Of a stretch of DNA of 64,000 nt, positions 16,750 through 24,904 are shown in pieces. Source of the DNA: Thermanaerovibrio velox DSM 12556. Lineage in GTDB: Bacteria; Synergistota; Synergistia; Synergistales; Synergistaceae. The notes under the pieces were generated by a model. The model was given only the letters and a program-made list of their open reading frames with translations, made no database searches and was not told the DNA's origin. A program made the position numbers and the translations under genes. The stretch covers positions 310,001-374,000 of the forward strand of contig NZ_CM001377.1 in NCBI RefSeq assembly GCF_000237825.1, in the 5' to 3' direction. How positions within the stretch are numbered: the stretch's first letter is position 1; each line of letters opens with the position of its first letter.

Positions 16750-18373
16750 CCTCCGCGGCCCTCTCGATGGAGTCAACGGTGAGCACCCCCACGTTGACGC
16801 TGGGGTCTTTGGCGAGCTCCTCTATCCTCCTTGCAACCCCCGGAAGCTCTATGGACAGGGCGAGGAAGCACCTCATCCGGAAGGCGGTCTCGGCCCTTAT
16901 GGCCCGGCACTCCGCCGGGGAGGGGTTGATGAAATCCCAGCGCTCTTCGGAGCCCGTGATCCTCGATGCGGCGCACACCGGGCAGAGCCTAACCGCCCAG
17001 CAGGAGGAGCAGTGACGGGTGACCGTTTCCCCGTAGGATAGGTATAGGTTTGCCAGGGCCATCCTGTCTATGCCCCCTTCCACGTGTCCTATGGAGGGAA
17101 CCTCCGCCTTGTGGCAGATGGAAAGGTTGCCGTCCGGGAGCACCATCAGGTTGTCCACCCCCATGGGGCAGGTGAGGGTTAGCTTTAGGGGGTCGTAAGG
17201 AAGCGGCCTTTGAAAGGACATCCTGGCAAATGGATAAAGCGGCGCCGCCTTGGGGCTTGCGGGGAAGGACCGGTCGTCTTTCGCCGTTTCCAGCATCTCT
17301 TCGATCATCCGCTCCCCCTGAAGGCGTACCCTTTCGATCACCCCCTGGGGGTCCCGCACGAAGACCCCTTCCCGCCTTTCCGGGAAGTGCACGCTTCTAA
17401 GGGCCCCTAGGGACTCGGTGAAGGAGCGGCATCTTTGGACGTCGTGCCGGTCCGTGAGAACCCCGAAAATCGATACCCGCCGGGAGAAGTATCTGGGGTA
17501 CAGCTCCTTTATCCTCATCAGGTTCCGGAATGCGGTGTCAAAGGTGCCGGTTTGGTCCTCGAGGACCCGGCAGAGGTCGTGCTGGTCCTTGGGGCCGTCC
17601 AGGCTTGCGAAAAGGGTGATGTCGTGCCGTACCAGGAAGTCGATCATGTCATCGGTCATGATTGACAGGTTGGTGTTCATGGAGAACCGCAGGGATTCCC
17701 TTGGGATGCCCAGCTCCCCCCAGGGAAGGTTTAGGAATGCCTCGGCGGAAAGCCTTACGGTTTGGAAGTTCAAAAGCGGTTCCCCGCCGTACCAGGAGAG
17801 CCCCGGGGGGCATACCCTGAGCGCCCAGGCCCTTGCCCTTTGCGAGAGCTTTAGGAACACCCGAGAGTACATGCCGAAGTAGAGCTCCAGTCCCTTTCGG
17901 GCGGTGTGGATGTCCATGTGGCGCAGCGGCCCCGGGGAGGTCATGTGGGTTCCCCGGCAGTAGGTGCACCGGAAGTTGCAGCGGTCCGTGACCTTGAGGC
18001 AGAACTTGCGGATCAGCACTTGGGATGTGTAGCGGTCCACCAGGGCCGCCGCCTCCGCAAGGGAAGAGGGGCCTATACTGGGGAGCGGCCCTTTGGGCAG
18101 GAACCCCCGGTCCACTAGATCCCTCAAGCTGCGGCCTGCTTGGTCCTTGGGGGTTTTAGAGGGATCCTGGAGGAAGCTGCGTGCCGATTCCAGCTCCTCC
18201 TTGGACATGAGCACCCCCATGTGGGAAGCGCCGTCGTAGACCAGCCGGATTCCCCTGTGATTTATCGCTATCCCCATTGGGTGATGGGGCGACAGTTTTT
18301 CGAAGCCTTCAAAGCCCTCAAGGGGAGGCGGGGGAGCTGCCCCCTCCTCCCCTGCGCCGTGGAGGTGGGTCAT
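16736..18373 (-). CDS. Radical SAM/SPASM peptide maturase
   Basis: A 545-residue enzyme. An N-terminal part (about 25-110) resembles the precursor-recognition region of peptide maturases (KLSPHHPMGIAINHRGIRL). The radical SAM core has the cluster motif C132-x3-C136-x2-C139 in KVTDRCNFRCTYC and a GGEP-type SAM site in LSWYGGEPLLNF. The C-terminal SPASM domain has cysteines in LTCPMGVDN, LSICHKAEV and HCSSCWAVRLCPVC for auxiliary clusters. It should install thioether or other radical crosslinks in the cysteine-rich precursor encoded immediately upstream. The ATG at 18373 shares four bases with the precursor stop (ATGA), which fixes the start; longer in-frame extensions would run through the precursor gene. 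Nearest class by memory: Cys-rich-peptide/ranthipeptide or sactipeptide maturases. The exact chemistry is unknown. Confidence 0.88.
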   Translation of the reverse strand: MTHLHGAGEEGAAPPPPLEGFEGFEKLSPHHPMGIAINHRGIRLVYDGASHMGVLMSKEELESARSFLQDPSKTPKDQAGRSLRDLVDRGFLPKGPLPSIGPSSLAEAAALVDRYTSQVLIRKFCLKVTDRCNFRCTYCRGTHMTSPGPLRHMDIHTARKGLELYFGMYSRVFLKLSQRARAWALRVCPPGLSWYGGEPLLNFQTVRLSAEAFLNLPWGELGIPRESLRFSMNTNLSIMTDDMIDFLVRHDITLFASLDGPKDQHDLCRVLEDQTGTFDTAFRNLMRIKELYPRYFSRRVSIFGVLTDRHDVQRCRSFTESLGALRSVHFPERREGVFVRDPQGVIERVRLQGERMIEEMLETAKDDRSFPASPKAAPLYPFARMSFQRPLPYDPLKLTLTCPMGVDNLMVLPDGNLSICHKAEVPSIGHVEGGIDRMALANLYLSYGETVTRHCSSCWAVRLCPVCAASRITGSEERWDFINPSPAECRAIRAETAFRMRCFLALSIELPGVARRIEELAKDPSVNVGVLTVDSIERAAEDEGI

Positions 18374-18537
18374 GACGCGAAGGTGCTCAGCATGTTGCTG
18401 TCCCTGGTGGAGGTCATGGTGTCGTCGGTTACGGAGTCCATGGAGCAGGTGCATTCGCACTCGCAGTCGCAGGTCTTGCCTCCGGTTATGCGGTCTCCCT
18501 CATCCCGGCCCAGCTCGGTTATCCTCCTCAAAGGCAT
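18370..18537 (-). CDS. RiPP precursor peptide with double-glycine leader and CxCxCxCxC core
   Basis: A 55-residue peptide. Residues 1-20 form a charged leader ending in RITGG, a typical C39 peptidase site. The predicted 35-residue core begins KTCDCECECTCS: five cysteines, each separated by one residue. It continues as an acidic, Thr/Ser/Asp/Asn-rich tail that reads TMTSTRDSN before MLSTFAS. The ATG at 18537 has AAAGGGGG about 9 bases upstream, and the stop overlaps the maturase start by ATGA. The neighbouring maturase and C39 exporter supply what a radical-SAM RiPP needs. The cysteine spacing and hydroxyl/acidic acceptors suggest a nested thioether peptide of the sactipeptide/ranthipeptide kind. 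Activity (antimicrobial, signalling or metal binding) cannot be predicted. Confidence 0.85.
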   Translation of the reverse strand: MPLRRITELGRDEGDRITGGKTCDCECECTCSMDSVTDDTMTSTRDSNMLSTFAS

Positions 18538-19097
18538 CTTAAAACGCCCCCTTTCGGGAAGTTTATTAATATTATCCGCCCCCGGGAAGGCTAAGTAAAG
18601 AGCGCTCAACCCCTTGGGCGAAGGCCCCGCGTGGTGCGCCCCCCGGTGGGCCTTTGGGTGCCCCTTGGGCGGCCCAGCTTGCCCTTCGGGGAAGAAGGTG
18701 TTTTCCCCGGGGAGTATGGCGCTCACCGCTGGAGGTGTTGTACCGCGGTCCCTGGGCTTCCCCCATGGGCCCCCGTGGTTCCCGCCCTCGGCGGACGCCG
18801 GGCGCTAAAGGGTCTGCCCATGAGTCCCTTGGAGGGGTGGAGAGGATTTGGTGCTCTGGGCCTTCCATGGGGACTGCGGCCTTAGGGGCCTTGGGGTTAA
18901 CTTTAATCTTAGAGTGCATTATATCACTTGACCTGCGTCATCTCCCTGTGGTAATTCGATGAACAAGAGGTGCAGTTTTTGTAATATTTTATAAAAAATA
19001 GAAGAGGTGGTCTTTGGCCCCAGGGGATCCTGGTTTTGAGAATCTTTGCATCGTCGGTTGAAAATCCCGTGTTTGCGTTGAAGGGGGAGTGATTCGT
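18538..19097. other. 560-bp divergent intergenic region between the RiPP cluster and TRAP operon 1
   Basis: The part nearest the precursor (18570-18900) is very GC-rich, with several short complementary segments rich in CCCC/GGGG. Frames on both strands there are proline/glycine-rich and unconvincing. The AT-rich part (18900-19010) holds the extended -10 promoter toward the RiPP genes. Facing the TRAP genes it has a weaker candidate: TTGACC near 18928, 18 bases, then TAATTC. The long GC-rich leader may be a regulatory RNA. Confidence 0.45.
18918..18926 (-). promoter_or_regulatory. Extended -10 promoter of the RiPP cluster
   Basis: On the minus strand TG-A-TATAAT is a perfect extended -10 element. 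No good -35 lies upstream. It is the only strong promoter signal facing the precursor gene and implies an untranslated leader of roughly 375 bases. Confidence 0.55.
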
Positions 19098-20171
19098 ATG
19101 AGCCGTTTAAGGAACCTTTTGTTTTTTGTTCTTGCCGTTCCGTTCGTATGTGGGATTACCGTGCCGGCCATGGGGGCGGAGCAGTACAAGTTCAAGATGG
19201 CCACCTTCTATCTTAAGGGTGACTCGGCCTTTGACGTTATCGATCACTTCCGTCAGCTGGTTTGGAAGAAGACCAACGGCAATGTGCGCATAGATGCCTT
19301 TCAGGCGGGGGAGCTTGGTTTCCCGGTGACGGAGATACTGGAGGCCACCTCCAGGGGTGTGGTGGAGATGGCCATATTCTACCCCAACTACAAGGCCGCC
19401 CAGGATCCGGTGATGGCCCTGGCGGGTGGCAGGCCAGGCCCGGTGTACAACTTCAAGGAGCAGCAGGCCCAGGTCAACGCCACCAAGGACCTCATAGAGA
19501 AGAGCTTCGGGCGCTTCGGGGTTAAGTACGTGGGCCCCATGATATATGGGGAGCCGGAGATACTGGTGACCCGAAAGCCCGTGGCTGCCCTTAAGGACCT
19601 GAGGGGCAAGATGCTGAGGGCCTCCGGGATGGCGGCGGAGTTCTACACCGCCATGGGGGCTCAGGCCATGATGATGTCCTCCGGAGAGCTGTACCAGGCG
19701 CTGCAGCTTGGGACCATAGACGGCCTTGAGTGGACCGACTACACCGCCAACTACAAGCTGGGATTCCACGAGGTGGCCAAGAACGTGCTGGAGCCCTCCA
19801 AGGGGGTAAACCTCCACAGCGAGGCGGCGGTGCACGCCTTCCTGGTGGTGAACCCGGCGGTGTGGGGTAAGCTTCCGAAGGAGTACCAGAAGGCCATACA
19901 GGAGGCCTGTGACGAGGCCTACCGCTGGAGCGACTCCCATATGGCTAAGCTCAACAGGGACTACAAGCAGAAGTGGATAGCCTCCGGCGCCAAGGTCTAC
20001 CAGCTTCCCAAGGCGGATCAGGATAAGGTCATAGAGGTCAGCACCAACATCTTGGCGGGCTACGCCTCCAAGTCCCCGGACGCCAGGGATTTCTGCGTGA
20101 GGCTAGTTAAGTTCTGGAAGGACATGGGCTATCAAAATTGGAGCAAGGCCCTGGAGGGCAAGATGAAGTGA
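19098..20171 (+). CDS. dctP: TRAP transporter substrate-binding protein DctP (system 1)
   Basis: A 357-residue periplasmic protein. A signal peptide (about 1-27, LLFFVLAVPFVCGITVPAMGA) precedes a DctP/TAXI-like solute-binding fold with KMLRASGMAAEFYTAMGAQ, the substrate-contact region of DctP proteins, and SSGELYQALQLGTIDGLEWTD. It captures an organic anion or amino-acid-like solute and delivers it to the DctQM membrane complex. The ATG at 19098 has AAGGGGGA about 10 bases upstream; a GTG at 19089 lies too close to it. It heads a dctPQM operon. The substrate is not predictable; the tryptophan-rich GLEWTDY pocket region recalls keto- or amino-acid-binding TRAP proteins. Confidence 0.88.
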   Translation: MSRLRNLLFFVLAVPFVCGITVPAMGAEQYKFKMATFYLKGDSAFDVIDHFRQLVWKKTNGNVRIDAFQAGELGFPVTEILEATSRGVVEMAIFYPNYKAAQDPVMALAGGRPGPVYNFKEQQAQVNATKDLIEKSFGRFGVKYVGPMIYGEPEILVTRKPVAALKDLRGKMLRASGMAAEFYTAMGAQAMMMSSGELYQALQLGTIDGLEWTDYTANYKLGFHEVAKNVLEPSKGVNLHSEAAVHAFLVVNPAVWGKLPKEYQKAIQEACDEAYRWSDSHMAKLNRDYKQKWIASGAKVYQLPKADQDKVIEVSTNILAGYASKSPDARDFCVRLVKFWKDMGYQNWSKALEGKMK

Positions 20172-20288
20172 TCCAAGGCCCTTAATGGGGGTCATAGATG
20201 TCCGGGGCCGCGGGTTGCCGGTCCGCGCCCCCGGCTTTTATTACCCTATAAGGCCCGGTTTAAACCCATGAAGCTGGAGGGTGATAGG

Positions 20289-20789
20289 TTGAGCTTGATA
20301 GACCGCATCAGCGCTTTGGTGGGAAAGGTGCTCATGTACATCACCTTGGCCATAGTGGCGGTGGTGGTGTACGGGGTTGCGGTGAGGTACTTCGTCGGAA
20401 GGGCCGATGTTAGGGCCATGTTCCTATCCGTTTGGATGTATGGGACCCTCTTCGTGATGGGGGGAGCTTATACTCTCCTTGAGAAGGGGCACGTTTCGGT
20501 GGACATAGTCTACACCAGGCTTCCTTCGGGGGCTAAGCGGTTTTTGGATCTCATCAACCTGGTCATAATATTGGCTTGCTGCGGTGTGATCCTGTACGTC
20601 AACTTCCCCATAGCCCATCAGTCGTTCCTGCTCCGGGAGGTGGACTCCAGCCTTGGGGTGGTGTTCGCCCCCCCCATATGGTGGTTTAAGTGGGTCCCGG
20701 TGGTGGGAGTTGTCCTAATGGGGCTTCAAGCTTTGTCGCTTTTCATCCGGCGTTTGAAATCCAAGGACGTCCCCGAAGGAGGTATGTAG
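20289..20789 (+). CDS. dctQ: TRAP transporter small permease DctQ (system 1)
   Basis: A 166-residue inner-membrane protein with four predicted transmembrane helices, including VLMYITLAIVAVVVYGVAVRYF and the second-helix region with GTLFVMGGAYTLLEKGHVSVD, a DctQ hallmark. It pairs with DctM to form the permease. The TTG at 20289 is favoured because GGAGGGTGA sits 8 bases upstream; an ATG at 20268 lacks a Shine-Dalgarno and would add seven residues. A 117-base gap follows dctP, and dctM starts 5 bases after the stop. Confidence 0.85.
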   Translation: MSLIDRISALVGKVLMYITLAIVAVVVYGVAVRYFVGRADVRAMFLSVWMYGTLFVMGGAYTLLEKGHVSVDIVYTRLPSGAKRFLDLINLVIILACCGVILYVNFPIAHQSFLLREVDSSLGVVFAPPIWWFKWVPVVGVVLMGLQALSLFIRRLKSKDVPEGGM

Positions 20790-20794
20790 AGCCC

Positions 20795-22102
20795 ATGTCA
20801 GAGTCTTACGCCCCCATAGTGATGTTCGCCGCCCTCTTCGGGATGATACTCATCAACCTCCCGGTGGCCTTCGCCCTCTTCGTAACTTCAATGGTCTTTG
20901 GGGTTGTCTACTGGGGATGGGGCGGGCTTTACGTGGTCTTCCAGGGCATATGGACCCTCATGAACAACTGGGCCCTGGTGTCCCTGCCGCTTTTCGTGTT
21001 CATGTCCGCCATACTGGAGAAGAGCGGGGTGGCGGAGGAGCTCTTTACCACCCTCTATGACCTCTTCGGAAAGGTGAGGGGTTCTCTTGCCATCGTGGCG
21101 GTGCTCTTCGGTTACCTCATAGGGGCCATGTCGGGAGTGATCGCCGCGGCGGTTTCCGCCATGGCGCTCATCCTCTTCCCGGTCATGGAGAAGAACCGCT
21201 ACGACAGGCGCCTTTCCATTGGCTCCCTCCTGGCGGCGGGATGTCTTCCCCAGGTGGTCCCCCCAAGCTTCAACATGATAGTCTACGGCTCCGTGGCGGG
21301 GGTTTCGGTGGGCAAGCTCTTCGCCGGGGGCCTTGGAGTTGGCCTGGTGATGGCGTTGGTCTTCATCGCCTACATATGGGTATACAGCACCTTGAACAAG
21401 GACAGGGTGCCGGTCATAGCGGAGGAGATCCCCTTAAGGGAGAAGATGGCCTCCCTCCGGTTCATAGTGGGCCCCTTCCTAATAATAATCGGCGTGCTGG
21501 GATCCATATTCTCCGGAATGGCCACCCCCACCGAGGCCTCGGGGGTCGGGGCTTTCCTGAGCCTTTCTTACGTGGCCTTGAGAAGACGCCTTAAGGGGGA
21601 TGTGCTCAAGGACTCCCTGTTGGTGACCCTCAAGGTCACATCCATGGCCTGCTGGATAATGGCCGCCGGTTCCGCCTTCAGCTCCGTGTTCAGCGGGATA
21701 GGCGGAAGAGCCCTGATGGTGGGCTTTCTAACCTCCATGCCGGCGGCTAAGTTCTCGGTCTTGGCCTTCTCAATGGCCATAATCTTCGTTCTAGGCATGT
21801 TCATAGACCCGGTGTCCATAATAATGATCATGACCCCGATCCTCACCCCTGCGGTGGTGGAGCTGGGCTACGACCCAATCTGGTGGGGCATCGTCTTCTG
21901 CTCCCTCCTGCTTCTCTCCTATATAACCCCCCCGGTGGGGTTGGGGCTCTACTACTTCAAGGGGGTCGCCCAGGATGTGCCCATGGATGAGATCTGCAAA
22001 AGCGTTCTTCCCTTCGTGATCCTCATGTTCCTTGCGGTGGTGATCATCGTCCTGTTCCCCGACAGCGCCATGTGGTTCGTGAGGAACCTGGGCAGGAGCT
22101 GA
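20795..22102 (+). CDS. dctM: TRAP transporter large permease DctM (system 1)
   Basis: A 435-residue inner-membrane protein with about 12 hydrophobic segments. It has the DctM features FGYLIGAMSGVIAAAVSAMALILFPVM, GMATPTEASGVGAF and IDPVSIIMIMTPILTPAV. It is the Na+-coupled transport subunit that takes solute from DctP. The ATG at 20795 has AAGGAGGT 11 bases upstream. The upstream in-frame extension overlaps dctQ and is rejected. The operon ends at a strong terminator 48 bases later. Confidence 0.93.
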   Translation: MSESYAPIVMFAALFGMILINLPVAFALFVTSMVFGVVYWGWGGLYVVFQGIWTLMNNWALVSLPLFVFMSAILEKSGVAEELFTTLYDLFGKVRGSLAIVAVLFGYLIGAMSGVIAAAVSAMALILFPVMEKNRYDRRLSIGSLLAAGCLPQVVPPSFNMIVYGSVAGVSVGKLFAGGLGVGLVMALVFIAYIWVYSTLNKDRVPVIAEEIPLREKMASLRFIVGPFLIIIGVLGSIFSGMATPTEASGVGAFLSLSYVALRRRLKGDVLKDSLLVTLKVTSMACWIMAAGSAFSSVFSGIGGRALMVGFLTSMPAAKFSVLAFSMAIIFVLGMFIDPVSIIMIMTPILTPAVVELGYDPIWWGIVFCSLLLLSYITPPVGLGLYYFKGVAQDVPMDEICKSVLPFVILMFLAVVIIVLFPDSAMWFVRNLGRS

Positions 22103-22149
22103 TACAGGCATAGGCCGCGGCGGGCATCTTCTCCTAACTTCAGCTACCA

Positions 22150-22193
22150 AACAACCCCGTGGGGCATTACAAAACCCCCGCGGGGTTGTTTTT
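22150..22193 (+). terminator. Terminator of TRAP operon 1
   Basis: A perfect 10-bp stem (AACAACCCCG at 22150-22159 and complement at 22181-22190) ends in TTTTT. Confidence 0.88.
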
Positions 22194-22206
22194 ATGGCAT
22201 AAAATG

Positions 22207-22234
22207 TTGATTTTTAGTTACAATAAATTATCAT
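22207..22234 (+). promoter_or_regulatory. Promoter of chemoreceptor 1
   Basis: TTGATT (22207-22212), a 16-base spacer and TATCAT (22229-22234) lie 24 bases before the chemoreceptor start. Confidence 0.5.
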
Positions 22235-22257
22235 CATCGTAACTCTAGGGGGATTTT

Positions 22258-24093
22258 ATGGATGGATACCTGCTGAAGATGAGGGGGGTGTTAAGAATGG
22301 AAAGGGTGCTCAGAGGTTTCTCCATAAGGGCCAGGCTTTGGTTCCTGCTCATCGGTTTGGTGATAGCCATGGGGGGTGTTTCCGCCTTCCTCCTGTCAAG
22401 ACTGGATATGGCCAAGGGGGAGGCAGACAAGATGTACTCCTTTGGGGCCTCGGGGATGCGCTGGGCCATGTCCGCCATGGCAAGCGGGGAGATGTCGGTC
22501 ATAAACAGCTACCGGTCTTTGAACTCCCGTACCCCCGAGGACCGGGAGAAGTGGGCAAAGGAGTCGGTAACGTCCATAGAGGAGGCCTTGGAGTACCTGG
22601 ACCGTTACAAGGCCACCCTCAGGGCAGGGGATCTTGGGAGCCTTAAGGCCTACGAGGAGGCAAGGGCGGCCCTGGAGGCTATGAGGGAGGTTAACATAAG
22701 GGTAGAGGAGATGACCTCTTCCGGAGCTTCCGAGGAGGAGATAAAGGCCTTCCTTGGGGCATCAAGGGAGAAGACCCAGAGGGCCATAGGCGCGTTGGAG
22801 GAGCTGGTGGGGGTTTCCCAGCGGGTGATGTCCTCTTCAAAGGAGGGACTTGATCGCTCGGTGGGCAATGCCAAAAGAGTGGCGGTGTCTATCTCCCTGC
22901 TGGTGGCCCTTCTGGCGCTGCTGGTAGGGATTGGGGTAACCCTCTCCATATCAAGGCCCTTGACAGCCATGGTGAAGAAGATCGAGGACATGGCAACCAA
23001 CCTGGACCTCAGGTTCGGTGATCCCGGCAGCTACGGGGACGAGATAGGGATCCTGGGGGTGTCCTTGGCTAAGATGTTCCGCCACTTCGAGGAGATAATC
23101 CACCAGGTGCGGTCCATATCCCAGAGCGTGAGCGATCAGGCGGAGACCTTCTCCGCCACCGCCGAGGAGGCCAACGCTTCGGTGCAGGAGGTCCGCTCCC
23201 AGCTGGAGCTCACGGTTTCCCGCATAGATGACCTGGCCTCCGGCTCCGAGGAGGTATCCGCCAGCGTGGGTGAGGTGGCCTCCGCGTCGTCCACCGCCGC
23301 CCAGCGGAGCACCGAGGTGGCGGAGCAGGTGGTGAAGGCCAAGGAGCAGCAGGACGCGGGGATGGCCTTCGTAAGGCAGGCGGTTGAGTCCATAGGCAGC
23401 GTGGCGGAGAAGGCCAGAAGCTCCATGGAGATGGTGGAGAAGCTGCACGAGAGGGCCAACACCATACAGGCCATAGTGGCCCAGATAGGGGGCATAGCGG
23501 ACCAGACGAACCTCTTGGCGTTGAACGCCGCCATAGAGGCCGCCCGGGCGGGTGAGCACGGCCGGGGCTTCGCGGTGGTGGCGGAGGAGGTGCGCAAGCT
23601 GGCGGAGGAGTCCGCCCATGCGGCCAAGAGCATATCGGACATAGCGGAGGCCATATCCCAAGACCTCAACGTGGTGGTGGAGTCCGTGGAGGACAACGCC
23701 AAGGGGGCGGACCAGGTAAGGGAGCTGTCCCAGAAGGTGCTGGAGGTCTTTGAGCGGATAAGCGAGAGCTTGAGCGGCATATCCATGGCGGCCCAGGACA
23801 TGGCGGCCACGGCGGAGGAGGAGGCGGCAAGCGCGGAGGAGATAGCCTCGGTGATCCAGGGCATGGCGGACAAGACGAGGGACGTGCACGACGCCACCTC
23901 GGTGGTGGCGTCCCAGATAAGGGACGTCTCCCAGGTGGCGGAGCAGGTGGCTCAGGGGGCTACGGAACTTGCGGCCATAGCGGAGAAGCTGGACCGGGAG
24001 ATATCCCGCTTCAAGGTGAGCGGGAAGGAAGGGGCGGGCCGTCTATCCCCTTCCTACAGCCCTTACCCGGCCCTTGACGCCTCAGCCTCTTGA
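22258..24093 (+). CDS. Methyl-accepting chemotaxis protein 1
   Basis: A 611-residue transmembrane chemoreceptor. The first membrane helix (about 25-45, [20 protein letters not shown]) is followed by an extracytoplasmic helical sensor (about 50-200), a second helix (about 205-228, [20 protein letters not shown]), a HAMP linker, and a long coiled-coil signalling domain. The signalling hairpin tip is [21 protein letters not shown] followed by [17 protein letters not shown]. It relays ligand binding to CheA/CheW. The ATG at 22258 has AGGGGGA close upstream; an ATG at 22297 (MERVLRGF) also has a good GAGGGGGG and would drop 13 residues. It stands between the TRAP operon and a two-component pair, so it could sense the same solute, but this is only positional. 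Confidence 0.92.
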   Translation: MDGYLLKMRGVLRMERVLRGFSIRARLWFLLIGLVIAMGGVSAFLLSRLDMAKGEADKMYSFGASGMRWAMSAMASGEMSVINSYRSLNSRTPEDREKWAKESVTSIEEALEYLDRYKATLRAGDLGSLKAYEEARAALEAMREVNIRVEEMTSSGASEEEIKAFLGASREKTQRAIGALEELVGVSQRVMSSSKEGLDRSVGNAKRVAVSISLLVALLALLVGIGVTLSISRPLTAMVKKIEDMATNLDLRFGDPGSYGDEIGILGVSLAKMFRHFEEIIHQVRSISQSVSDQAETFSATAEEANASVQEVRSQLELTVSRIDDLASGSEEVSASVGEVASASSTAAQRSTEVAEQVVKAKEQQDAGMAFVRQAVESIGSVAEKARSSMEMVEKLHERANTIQAIVAQIGGIADQTNLLALNAAIEAARAGEHGRGFAVVAEEVRKLAEESAHAAKSISDIAEAISQDLNVVVESVEDNAKGADQVRELSQKVLEVFERISESLSGISMAAQDMAATAEEEAASAEEIASVIQGMADKTRDVHDATSVVASQIRDVSQVAEQVAQGATELAAIAEKLDREISRFKVSGKEGAGRLSPSYSPYPALDASAS

Positions 24094-24123
24094 TGGGGCC
24101 CAGGTGCCGATGTGGAATAAGGT

Positions 24124-24168
24124 CCCCCTTTCGTCTATCATTTAAACATGGTCTTAGACGAAAGGGGG
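24124..24168 (+). promoter_or_regulatory. Perfect hairpin that covers the ribosome binding site of the next gene
   Basis: CCCCCTTTCGTCT (24124-24136) pairs perfectly with 24156-24168. The 3' arm contains the AAAGGGGG Shine-Dalgarno of the response regulator starting at 24175. No T run follows, so it is more likely a translational control element than a terminator. Confidence 0.6.
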
Positions 24169-24174
24169 GCTTCC

Positions 24175-24861
24175 ATGGTTCCCTACGGGGCGGTGATAGC
24201 CGAGGACGACCGTTCCATGGTGAGGCTCTACAGGGCCTTCATGGAGGGGGTGGAGGGGATAAGGCTAATTGGGGTGGCCTCTTCCGGGGATGAGCTGCTC
24301 GATTACTTCCGAAGGGGCGGCAGGGCGGACCTTTTAATCCTTGACATATACCTTGAGGGGGCCAATGGACTGGCGGCGTTAAGGCAGATCCGAGCCCTTA
24401 GGGCGGAGGTGGACGCCATAGTGGTGTCCTCCGAGGGGGCCCCCAGGGTGGTTGGGGAGGCCATGAGGCTTGGTATCTTCGACTACCTGATAAAGCCCTT
24501 CGGGGCATCCCGGTTCAGAAAGGCCATGGAGGACTTCGTGGCCTTCCGGCGCCGGCTTGAGAGGCTTGACCAGAGGCTTTCCCAGGACGACCTGGACAGG
24601 CTCTTCCCCCGGGGGGACTCGGGGGAGGAGTTGCCCAAGGGCCTTCACAGGGCCACGCTGAAGGGAATATTATCCTGCCTGTCCTCCAAGGGGGAGATGA
24701 CCAGTGAGGATTTGGCGGAGGAGCTTGGACTTTCTAAGTCCACGGTGCGCCGATACCTGGACTACCTGATCCGGGAGGGGGAGGTGGAGCTTAAGCTGAA
24801 GCACGCGGGCAGGGGCAGGCCCGTTAACCTCTACGTCCCGGTGGTGGGAAATGCCGGTTGA
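24175..24861 (+). CDS. Response regulator, DcuR/CitB-like
   Basis: A 228-residue protein. The N-terminal receiver domain (about 5-120) has acidic pocket residues in AEDDRSM, the phospho-acceptor aspartate in LLILDIYLEGANG, and the switch lysine in YLIKPFG. The C-terminal winged helix (about 160-225) reads MTSEDLAEELGLSKSTVRRYL. This layout matches CitB/DcuR regulators that answer carboxylate-sensing kinases, although the partner encoded next door is a hybrid kinase of a different type. The ATG at 24175 has AAAGGGGGG 6 bases upstream; an ATG at 24148 lies in the loop of the preceding hairpin and has no Shine-Dalgarno. Likely to be regulated at translation by that hairpin. Confidence 0.88.
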   Translation: MVPYGAVIAEDDRSMVRLYRAFMEGVEGIRLIGVASSGDELLDYFRRGGRADLLILDIYLEGANGLAALRQIRALRAEVDAIVVSSEGAPRVVGEAMRLGIFDYLIKPFGASRFRKAMEDFVAFRRRLERLDQRLSQDDLDRLFPRGDSGEELPKGLHRATLKGILSCLSSKGEMTSEDLAEELGLSKSTVRRYLDYLIREGEVELKLKHAGRGRPVNLYVPVVGNAG

Positions 24862-24904
24862 TCTGGCTGGATCTCGTCGGTGAAGCTGGAAGGAGTGGAT
24901 CGAT

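Noticed and set aside
18572-18919. 115-codon minus-strand frame upstream of the RiPP precursor as a second peptide gene
   Set aside because: Low-complexity Pro/Gly/Arg composition from GC-rich DNA and no good start; no double-glycine leader or cysteine pattern.
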